From Ectobius pallidus (taxonomy: Eukaryota; Arthropoda; Insecta; Blattodea; Ectobiidae), in NCBI GenBank assembly GCA_964059195.1, contig CAXKWD010000002.1, forward strand, positions 169,390,559 through 169,454,558: 64,000 nucleotides of DNA, read 5' to 3'. Shown here in pieces: positions 40,150 to 52,100 of this stretch. Position 1 is the first letter of the stretch. Each line of letters opens with the position of its first letter. A model generated the notes under the pieces. The model was not told the DNA's origin, did no database searches, and saw nothing but the letters and a program-made list of their open reading frames with translations. Made by a program: the position numbers and the translations under genes.

Positions 40150-43100
40150 TTTGTTGTTGTAAGAAATAACTTTTTGAATTACTACCACTGATACTTTTAC
40201 TGTAGGAAATGGAAGTGCACCCCCTTCACATGATGACATATTTACTTCACAGGCCCTAATACAGAATATTAGCTACTGCAATGAAAAATGAAGGGTGGCT
40301 GACTTTCTCCACTCAAAGTATTCCAAGTCGGCCTGGCTGGCGCAGTTATTATTGTGCTTGCTTTCTATGCCGAAGGTTGCGGGTTCTATACTGGTCCAGG
40401 TCGATGGCATTTATGTGTACACAAATGTTACAGGCCCATGTCAGTAGATTTACTGGCATGTAAAAGACCTCTTGCAGGACAAAATTCCAACATAGGCCTA
40501 CTGGCGATGGTCACAGGCCTAAGTTGCAGTACATCCCCATCAAATAACCATATAACAACTCACCAGAATATTCCAAGGTCATATTAGAAAGAGAAAGAAA
40601 AACTGTCCAGCACCATGTTGCCTTACCTTGTGGGGATGTTCATCACAATCTGTAGAAAATGTACACATTGCACCTGTTTTTTATTACAATACAATCAAGT
40701 TCTAAAACTAATAATATATTGTTTATAGTATACGCCTGCATTAATTGCCATAGGAGTTTTCTATAATAGTTCAATGCTGTAAAATATTGTGAATAATTGC
40801 AGATCTCACATTCCAAAAGTTGCTTGCAACACTGTTGCATTAAACTTCTCACTCCCTTTGAGCTGTTATGCTTCACACTCAACAACCCTCCAAGATTTTT
40901 GAAAGAAACTATGCTTGTCCTTCAGCTTATAGCTCATGAACAAAAACACCAAACTGAAAGTAAGACAAAAGATATATTAATTGAATAGTGGGCTTGATGT
41001 GCTCAGACGTTCAACCCACTGCCAATAGTGCTAGACCATGACGTGCTCACTCTTCATACCCACTGCTGTAGCGCTAGCCTGTGATTTGTTTAAGTGTCAT
41101 AACCACTCAAGTGGTTAAAGGATAGCTAGAATAATTAACTGTGGCAGGCATATTGGCACATCTAACTGCCATAAGTATGCCAAATTTGATGACTAGCTGA
41201 TCTATAAGGATATAAAAACTGAAAGATTGTTCGAAGAGTGGATAGCTGTAATATCATTTACATCATCACTGACTGAAATTGTTTACCCACTTCCAGATGA
41301 GCTAGAAACTGAAACTAGGTAGACATAAAGCTTTTAGCCTGCAACTGACGGAAAAATCCCAAAAAGTTCAAATTTGAAATTTTTCACCTTGAAGAGGTAG
41401 ATGCAGCTTTAAAATCAGTGCAGATCTCTTTTTGGAGATTTATTGTGGATAAAAAGTAAGTTGTACAAGTCCAGTTTAGTACAGAGAAAGTGATAATAGT
41501 CAATGTGTACAATATTGTCTGATATCTTACCTTAAAAAAATATATATTTAGATATTTAGAAAGTCTTTTATTGATTGAATCTTGTTTTACAGGTTTAAAC
41601 ACATAGTTCTGGTAAATTGTAGAATTTCTCACTTGTAACTCCTAAAAATTAGAAGTTGCTCATGATAACAGTCCGGATGCTGAGATTAAATGTTTTTAGC
41701 ACAATTGGATGAGTGAAATGCCTTTATAAAGTTCTCATAGAAAGTGCCAAGTGATATAAGCATTATATAATCAAAAGTTATGTTTAAGTTGTGATGTAGA
41801 TTACAGGAAAGTATCTGATTAAATAGGCAAGCTGGATGTACCCATTTTAATGTGTTGTTTACTTTTTTCATGCAGAGAGCTTGCTGGTGGGGAAACACTC
41901 GAGTTGTTGAGTACATGTTGAGACATGGTGAGTTTTGTTACTTTCTCCAAATAATAATAATAGAGAAGGTTCGCACATTGTGCATTAGTTACTGTCCTGT
42001 TTTGCATAAGCTGCTATCGTGATCACTCTTTTTCTACACACTTCTATATGGTAACGAGTACACTGGTCACCGCACAATTCACATATACACTTATTATCCG
42101 GGTCGTGGAACTTCTTGTTGATGCAGATCTTCGCATGGAACCCGTGCACTGCCATTCTTGTCGCCACATGCCGCAGTTCTACAAATAAGTGCAGAGTAAT
42201 ACTCAAACTTCCAAGTGTTTTAAAAACACCAAGTGTTCATGGCCCCTTGAAATACAGTAGAGCCTCATGTATATGTCATTCACTTTTACATTTTTTTGTA
42301 TTTATATGCTACATCTTTAAGGTATTAAGGTATATGTATTTCTGTTATAATTTATCTCAATTTTTTTTTGTTTCTGAAGATTAAAATTTTCTCGATTGAT
42401 ACCTTATTCATATTTTTACTAAATTTATTAGCCAGAATGTTTATTAAAACACAATTCATCAAATTGGAGTGGATAATTGTTCTGATTTATACCATATTCA
42501 TTCGTGTTGACTTAATTTTTTCATAGAACAAGAGATCTTTACAACAGAAATCACGAGACTAGGAAACTTAGAAACTCAATGCATCAGTGGAATTCAATGA
42601 AGAACATCATTTTATCAACCTTTGTTGATGTCCTAAAGCACATTTATCACTTTGCCATCCATAACACTCCAGAACGCTTGAGATTTAATCCCACTCTGCC
42701 ATGCCAAGTGCTCTAGAAAGCTCCTCACAATGTACACTATTACTGAATGCGTTGAAAGAGATATTACTATTACTGAATGCGTTGAAAGAAAAATGAAGCT
42801 ATCACCAGACCTCAAAATGAATCATAGACAAATAGATTATGCTCTGGTTATGCAACAAACATTTGAGCTTGTTTTCCTTATTGCACAAATAAATTGACCA
42901 TTTGGGAGAAGATATATATACACAAACACAGGAATCACCCACTTTGACATTCCAGGGGAGAATGAGTTAGGTCTAATTTGAAAACTCATTAAAATGCAGC
43001 AGTGACATCGGATGGTGCAAGCTGGAAGTTTGGCAATTGAACTTAGCTGAGGATGAGAGGGATGACTCTTGAAAACTGATTACCAATAAATAATAAAATC

Positions 43101-46100
43101 AGGTAAACTGATGTAACAAAGTGCCAGTATGCTTTTGTTTAATCAGTAAAAAGTTAATTGGAATTATGATATGCAGAAAACAAGTTAATTTTGTTATTGA
43201 TTTCCGAGTTAAGCTGCAGATCGATTCATTTAGCAGGACTTACGGAAGAACGAAGGTCTAAAGTTTGATACTTAACCTTAATTCAAACTCGTATACACTG
43301 ATATAAGACATTCTTAAAATAATTATGTCAACATTTCACAAAATAGACTAGTGAAGAACTCCACTTAATGTATGTAGGCCTAATTATTCCAGAGTTTATA
43401 TCTTCTGTATATAACAGTATTCAACTTGATGAACGAAATAAACATCTGATTAGTTTGATAATCAAATCTTCCAATTTACTTCGTTATTATCACCTTATGT
43501 CTCAGCTTAAATGTGAAGGGATGTGTCATGGCTAACTATTCCAAAGCCGTATATGAAGAGTGTAAAATGATATGTTGTCAGGATAACAGATTTGCATTTG
43601 TTAAATTCTTAATAATATATTACCATAAAATAAACACTAAATTGAGCATTACTCTGATACCGGTCAACTGATTTTATCCAATATCAATAGACATCTTTCC
43701 ATGGACATTATAAATGCGTATACCAAGTTTCATGAAAATCCGATAAAGCGTATTTGAGTTACTGCGTCTTTAAAATATACATTAAATTAGGTTTTACTCC
43801 GGTACCAGTCAACCGATTAGGTCAAAATTCAATAGGTTACTTCTCATGGATGTCATACATGCGTATACCAAGTTTCATGAAAATCCGATAAAGCATGTTT
43901 GAGTTATGGTGCCTTTCTAATATAATCTATTAAAATAGGCACTAAATTGGGCATTTCTCTGGTACCGGTGAACCGATTTGGTTCAATATCAATAGGGTTC
44001 TTCCCATGAAAGTTAAAAATGCGTACAGCAAGTTTCATGAAAATCTGATAAAGCGTATTTGAGTTATGGTGCATACAGACACACAGACAGACAGATGGAC
44101 AGACATTTTCCCATCCCCCACACAATTTCATAAAGTAGACCTACCATGAATGAATGAATGAATGAATGAATGAATGAATGAATAAGCCTTATTTGTCCCA
44201 TGAAGGGCTATGGCCTCCTAATTAGGGTTAGCTCGATTAGGTATCACATATGGAGGGCTAGTCCATATGATCTTTAACCTTCTAAGGTTGACTTGAAGTC
44301 TGTCTTGTGATTGTCTTTTCCACAACACTGATTTTGCACCACTATTTTTATAGCACTGTCTTGTCATTTTCCTTTAGTTTTGCTCTCCACTTGGTTCTGC
44401 CCTTTGCCATTGTGGACCAGTGTACGCCTGCTTCCGCCTTGAAGTCATCTGCCCACCTGGTACCTGGTCTTCCACGGTGTCTCTTGCCATTACGGGGGTC
44501 CCACATTGTTGAAATGTGTGCCCACCTGTTGTTGTTGAGGCGTGCCACATGTCCTCCCCATTTCCATTTTAAAAGCATGGCTTTTTGTGAGATGTCCTTA
44601 GATTTTGTAATTTCTTTTAGTCATACATTTGAATACATTTGAAATTCTCTCCCTCCAGGTTATCCCTAGAATTTTCCTCTCCATTCTTCTTTGGCAGCTT
44701 TGAATCCGTTTTCTCTGTCCTTCCGTCAGGTTCCATGTTTGGCATCCATATAACATTGTTGGGTAGATGCTTGTTTCCAGTGCTTCCAGCCTTAGTCTTC
44801 TGTTGAGAGTTCTGTCTAGTAGGATGAATTTTAGTGCCCAGAAGGCTTTCCATGCTATGGCCATCCTTCTCCTAATCTCTTTCTCTATATTCTGCTGGAA
44901 ACAGACGAGTTGGCCCAGATATACGTACTCTGATACATATTCAAGTTCTGTTGTATTTATCTTGATTGGGGTTGTCTGTCTGTTGGTCATTACTTTGGTT
45001 TTTGTCATATTCATTTCTAACCCTGCCTGGATGCTGGCATTATTCAGTTCTTGTATCATTTCCTGTAAGTGTTGAGCATTTGTTGCAAACAGGACCACAT
45101 CATCTGCAAATCTGAGATTTGTGATTTTGTACCCATTCATATTAATTCCATAACTTTTCCTCCACTTTGTTTTCCGGAAAAATACTCTCAAGAAGACTGG
45201 TGAACAGTTTTGGGGATATGGGGTCGCCTTGTCTAACTCCTCGCCCTAGCTTGAAAGGTTGTCCAACTCTTTCTGTTGCTACCTTAGCCTGTGATTTTCT
45301 GTATAGTTGGGATAGTAGCCTGATGTATTTATTCTCCACTCCTTGTTCAGACAGTGCTTGGAAGACACTAGTATGCTCCACAGAGTCGAATGCCTTGGTA
45401 TAGTCGATGAAGGCTATGAACAGTGGGAGGTTAAATTCCTCTGACTTTTCCATCACCTGTTTAGTGGTCTGTAGGTGGTCCATGGTACTGTAACCCGAAC
45501 GGAAGCCTGCTTGATCCTGTGTTTGATTTCCATCCAGTTGTTTTGTAATTCTCCTGGTGATTATCTTGGAGAATAATTTATAGAGGTTTGATATTAGACT
45601 AATAGGCCTGTAGTTATTTAGTTCATCTTTATTGCCTTTCTTGTGCAGTAGTACTATTGTGCTTGTCAGCCACTGGGTTGGTAGTATTTCTGTTTCTATG
45701 ATTTTATTGAAGATCCTGGTGATTGGGATTAGTAGTTGGTCTTGTCCTATCTTCATGTATTCGTTTAATATTTTGTCTTCGCCTGGTGCTTTGTTTTCCT
45801 TTAGATCTTCTATGGCTGTTCTGACTTTGCTGAGTATTATGGGGGGTACTGTTTCCTGTGAGTCTCCTATTATGTTCGTGTTCCCTTTTTGGCTGTTGGG
45901 TTTTAGTGTACTCGTGTATAACTGCTTGTAGAAGCATGTGGCTGCTGTGTTGATATCTTTTCTTGCTGTTTTCCTGGTCCCATCTGGTGTTTTTGCTCCT
46001 AAAATCCATTGTTTCCCTTCAGTAGTCTCCTTCTTTGCTCTCCTGATTGACTTTGTTGACTGTAATATCTGTCTTGTCGTGAGTGTTCTATATTCTCTTA

Positions 46101-49100
46101 GATCTCTCCTAATTGCTCTTTTGCTTTGTAAATCCACTTCCGTGTATTCTCGTTTTTTATCAGTATTTGTCTCTCTCTCATGTTTTAGTTGCTCTCGCTT
46201 CTCTATAAGTTTTACTGTTTCCTGTGTTAGCTTGTGTGTGCTTTCCTCTTGTTCTGATGGTTGGAGGTTTGTGTTAGCTGCTTGGATTATTGCTTGTTCT
46301 AATGTGTTGTATGCCTCTTGTACCCCTGCTTCTCTGTTGCTATTGTTTTGTTGTAGTTTTGCTTGTAAAGTTGCTACATATTTGTTCTTGTCTAGCTTTC
46401 CTATGGCTCGCTTTGGTGACTTCTTGAAGGACTTCCTTTGGTTCTTTGTTTTCATTCTAATGAATATGGCCCTGTGATCAGTATCGAACTTGAGGTTCCT
46501 TTCCACATAGATGTCTGTGATTCCATATAAGCTGTCGCTTAAAATGTAGTCTAGTTCGTTTTTATTTATCCCATTTGGATGCCTCCATGTCCATTTATTG
46601 TTTGGTTGTTTCCTGAAAAAGGAGTTTATTATTTTCATTTTTTGTTCAGTGGCGAATTGCATCATTCTTTCTCCCCTGCCATTCCTTTCACCATAGCCAT
46701 AGGTGCCCACTGCTTCTTCGTGTATGTGCGCTCTTTTTCCTACTTTGCAGTTAAAATCTCCTAGAATGATGTTTCTTGGCGATTTGTATTTTTCCATTGT
46801 GCTTTCCAGCAGGTCATAGAATTCTTCTATACTGGCACTTAATAAATTATAATGAAGTAATGAGTGTCTTGGAGATATTATGGTATTAATAGAAAATTGT
46901 TCCACTTCAAGCACTTATTTAGAAATTAGTTTCTGATGGGGGGGGGGGGGGGGTCCTAAACTGATTGACCCTAACTTATTGTCATATTCCCTTTCTGAGT
47001 GATACAAAACATAGATTTTCTTTTTTACTAATGCTTTAAAAATCTCATTAACCATAAATTACTGACATATTCCCTTCCTGAGAGACACAAAAGATTGAGT
47101 TTTTTTTAACTGTAACTAATGCTCTAAAAATTTCATTATTTGGAGTGTCTTGACCCTCAGGACCTCCTGCCTTTAAATAAGCCCTGTTCCATCCACTTCA
47201 TTGGTTTCCCATTCCAAGTGAATTTAAGTAATTTAAATTAATTTATTTTTATTTGGTAATGGCAATAGGAAAGGGGTACGCCGTAGCGTAGTGGTTGAGG
47301 CGCTGCGCTACAGACCGGAAGGTCGCGGGTTCGATTCCCGATGAGGTCGTTGAGATTTTTCAATTGGCCTAATTCTTCTGGTGGCACTATGGCCCTGGGG
47401 TCGACTCAGCCTCCAACAGAAATGAGTACCAGGAGCAATCCTGGGGGTAAAGGCGGCCGGTGCGTAAGGCTGACAACCTTACCACCTTCATGTGCCGAAT
47501 GTCCAAAAATCTGGGAGCCTCCACCTCCTGGAACCCTCTGGGCCTCCATGGCCTGTATAGGGATCACTTTACCTATATAATGGCAATAGGAAAGCAAACA
47601 ATTCTGAAATTCAACAGTAAACTCACTTTACTGAGAAATGAGTCCACGGCCTTGTTCCTAATTGGTTGGTTCCCAACCATCCTTCTCTCCAATCCGGACG
47701 CCCCTGACTGGATCACTTTTATAAAAAGAACATCATCCAGACCCGCACTTCATTCTCCTTAACAATGGAGCTTCAGATTGACCCCGAAACATTGGAACAT
47801 TGGAATTTACCACTTGGTTAGAAAACTCAGGAAAATATTTATACCAGTACTGAAGTTCTCTATGAGGACTAATATTTTACTAACACACATCAGATCATTT
47901 AAAAGCCCACAAAACTTGAATGGGACATCTAAAGTAGCAAATGTAACTACCGTATTCATGTTTAAATACCTTTCAAACTGTTAATGACAGCAAATTCATT
48001 CCAACACTGGAATTAAAGAAAATATTTTGTTCATCTCCACAAAGATATATTTTGTTACCCAGATAATGCTATTTAACCAAAACTCTGGCAACTTCAATAT
48101 TTTACGTGCTATACACAGAAAAAAATTATATGGTACACCTTGTTTGTTTGTTTATGTGTGTGTGTGTGTTTATATATAAGACTCATACATATATTGGTTT
48201 GTACTCAATATTAATTATCATGTAATGTTAACTTTGTGGCAATAGAATGGAATAGAATAGAATTTTATTTACACATAGGCTACTTTTACACACATAGTTA
48301 ACTACGTCCACTTTATATCTTACCTATAAGTCTAGCACTATCCATTAAGAATCCCCTCATACTTTAACCCCTAGGTTTTATGTATGATGGGGATTCTGGT
48401 TAACTTACCACACCTTTCCTGATTATTTGCTCTTGATCTACTCTCGCTAGAATTAACTCTCGCTAGGATTAGCTCACCTAACGAGAAGTATATGAGCTTG
48501 CCCTGCAATCCGCAGGAGGCCATTGCCCTTTGGGATGTCTAGGCTAATTTTATTTATTTATTTATTTATTTATACTTCTTAACTTTCCTCATCCATTTCT
48601 CTCTCATTTTTTCTAAATATTCTCCTATATTTCGGACGACTCTGGACCAATCCACCCCAATTTTGCGGGCTCATTCATTCACTCATTCCCCTATATTCCT
48701 CATCTTTTCTTCTCCTCTGAATTGCAACATCTTAATGACTATTATCTTGTTTTGTAAATTTTCCCACTTTATCTCCCAAATTTCTTCTCTCCACCTTCTT
48801 ACCCCTTCACACTCTGTTAAGTAATGTGGTATTCCTTTCTCTTTATTGCATAATACACAACCTTCCTCTCTGTCTTTCCTTAACCCTTTCAGATATATCA
48901 CCCCTGTTCTCATCCATGTGTATCCCTCTATTCCATGCTTTTCACAACAATTCACATATTTCTGTCTTCTTCAATCTGTTTTGATTACTCTGTATAATCT
49001 CAAAGAACTTTGTTTACAAAGCTTGCCCAAATCTCTTGTCTTTCCATGTTCTCTATTTTTTTCTTACTTCCCCCCAAAATCCTATCCTATGTCTTTCAAA

Positions 49101-52100
49101 ATTCTCTCTACTATCATACCTTTCATTTCTACCCTTCCTAACTCTACTAATGCCACTCCCATTTGTGATCCCCTAAGTAGGCCTAGCACTTCTCTACAAA
49201 ATATCCTATGTACAAGGTCAACTTTCAACCACCCCTTTGATACCCCCATATAACACTTTTGCTTCCACCACTGCCTCATATATTCTCTCTAACCACATAT
49301 CTGAAACATTTGGACCTTTGTACATACATATTCTAACCGCTCTCATAGTTGCTTTACCTACTACTGCCATTTTTTCTCATGTGCCTCCCACACCCATTAG
49401 CAGACATTCTCATCCCCAAACAGTCAAATTCCTTCGTTCCATTCATATACCACTTCTCCTGCTTCCTCAGTTTACAGCCTTTTTGTGGCAGTATTAGTGT
49501 ACTCCTTGTTATTTAAGTTTGACAATTTTACAATCTGAGTTTTGGATGATTGTATTATCAGTAATTACAATTATCCTTTCTGTTTGCCTTGTTTTATTTT
49601 TTGGCAATTTTTTGTAGGTTCAAACTCTTAATAAAATATATGATTTCAGATTTATAATCAGAATGTTTTTTCATGTTTGCAAAGACGTCTTAACTAACAA
49701 AAAACAATCCATAGGTGCAGACATCACTTCAACCACCAAGGACGGAGACACTCCGATTTATCTGGCAGTATACAGAGCAACTAAATCTCATCACAGATTT
49801 GATCCATCATGCATTAATGCCCTATATGATGCAGGTATGTCTAACATACACTGAGGTTCTTTAGTATTCTCTTTAAGTTTTTCTATGCTTGGTGTTTTTA
49901 TATGAAGTTATGAAAACTAGAACATTCCATTTCTGATATTATGTATTTTCAGTACAGTAATCCTGTTCTTTAGAACTTTATTGCTGTTGTCTGTTTTTTT
50001 TTTATTCAGGTTGCAATATTAATACACAGCATTATCATGGTTATACTCCTCTACATTTGGCTGCCAGGAATGGTGATGAAAAACTTGTTCTCTGGCTTCT
50101 TGTACATGGTGCCAATCCTGATCTCGTCACCAAGTGTAACAAGAAACCAGTGGAAGTTGCTAAAAGATATGGTATGATATTCATGCTGTTTTTTTGTTTT
50201 TATTCAGGTTGTGATATAAATACACCAAAGTTTCATGGTTACACTCCTCTCCACTTGGCTGCCAAGACTGGCAATGTAAATCTTGTTCGCTGGCTTCTTG
50301 TACATGGTGCTGATCCAGATTGTCTCACCAAGGGTAACAAGAAACCAGTGGATATTGCAAATGGACATGGTATGGCAAATAAAATAGAAATGAATATATG
50401 GCATTACTATAAGTGAGCATTCACACAGAAGTAGCATAGCATGCGAGTCACACTACCTGGATACAGACTGCGTATCAAGTAGTGTAGCTCACAGAGTTGT
50501 ATTCATACTGAAGGAGCAAATGTAACTTACAGCTTTTTCTTAATCTTAAGTTTCATTTGACCAGTGTCAGTAGCTGTCATAGGAGTTCTCAAGTGAGGAT
50601 TATGCTATCATTATCATAAGTGTGTTTATTTTTAGGAGAGAAAAAATAGACAATGAACGAGGCTCCAAGTTCATCCATATATCAGTAATAATGTGGATAC
50701 TCATAGCCGCTTTGTAGTTTCCCAACAGCTGCATTCAGAAACTTCAGAATTAATTTTCATTAGAGGTTGGGTATACTCCAGGACCACAGTTCTTCCAGCA
50801 GCATTAGGACAATTTCAGCATGGATCGAATTCGGGAATTTTTATTGTAGCAACCTGCTTCAACCATATTTTTGTTCAAATCAGATTATTAAATAAACAAA
50901 CAAAAATTATTATACATTACAAAATCATACATGTGTACTTTCCCTAAGAGCCCCCAGATGAACAAAGCTCAAGGACGTACCCCAAATAATATTTTGAGTA
51001 CAGTCATGAAATACATTACTTTCAAAGTTATGTTTTAAAAATAATTAAATAGAGCACATCACATTTAAACATAGGCCTATTGTTACATCAGGGTGATCCA
51101 GCAGATCTGGACAACTATAGGAGGACGAAAATTCTTATTTCTTGAGATGAAAATGTTATGAACAATCCTGTCAAAATGATCAGTTATTATCATAATATTA
51201 TTATTCTTATCTTAATATGTGAGAAATAATTTTGATAAACGACGATGTAAAATTTGTCAGAGTAGGGAAGCAGAATGCTTAATTCTGAGATGTCAAGCAA
51301 GAGTTTAGATTTAAGTACCCAGTACATAAACATAAACTTTCTAGAAATAGATATAAAAGTACTTTAGAAAAATTAAAACGTATAAAAAATATAACAACTC
51401 TGAAGGCAATGGAACACTTACCAATTAAAGAAAATAATGTAATGCTGGATTACCTTTGTGGTATACCCTAAGAGTGTGCAATGACAATAATGCATTTTTT
51501 TAAATTCAGCTTCGAGGCCATATCAGGAGTTCAGGATCTTTGTCCATATAGTAGGCTATGAAACTATTGATTGTAAATTATTTTCTATTGTTGGTGTATT
51601 TTATGGAGTAAATTTCAACTGATATTAATTTAAAAGGATCAGATACAGGATCATCTCCAGGTAGGGACTACACTGAGAGAGTCTAAAAATCACAAGAACT
51701 ATAGATTTCGAAAGTGGAATATTAGGAGTTTGTATAGGCCTGGGGCACTTAAATCGGTAACTAGAGAAATAGGGAAATGCAGGTTAGAGATAGTAGCAGT
51801 ACAGGAAGTTAAATGGGAGGGTGAAGGTTCAATACAGACAGACACGTATAACTTTTTCTATGGGAAAGGGAATAAAAACCATCAGTAATTAGGGACCTGG
51901 TTCTTCATACAAAGGGGAAAGTAGAGTTTATTAATGATAGGCTTTCTTGTTTTATTCTAAGAGGATGGTGGTGTGACATCATAGTTAGGAATGTCCATGT
52001 ACCATCAGAGGATAAAGACGATGATGACAAATATAATTTTTATGAGGAAATAGTATGAACATTTGATCAGTTTCCAGCTTATCACATGAAAATTGTACAA

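Noticed and set aside
42733..42790. Short tandem duplication of ATTACTATTACTGAATGCGT
   Set aside because: Only two units of about 30 bp with no link to a larger element; likely a local slippage event.
45938..46477. 179-residue plus-strand protein with hydrophobic composition
   Set aside because: Shadow of the RTE frame on the minus strand, which has clear endonuclease and RT motifs.
48846..49253. 135-residue plus-strand protein
   Set aside because: It is the antisense of an R1-like reverse transcriptase end; the pyrimidine-rich composition explains the open frame.
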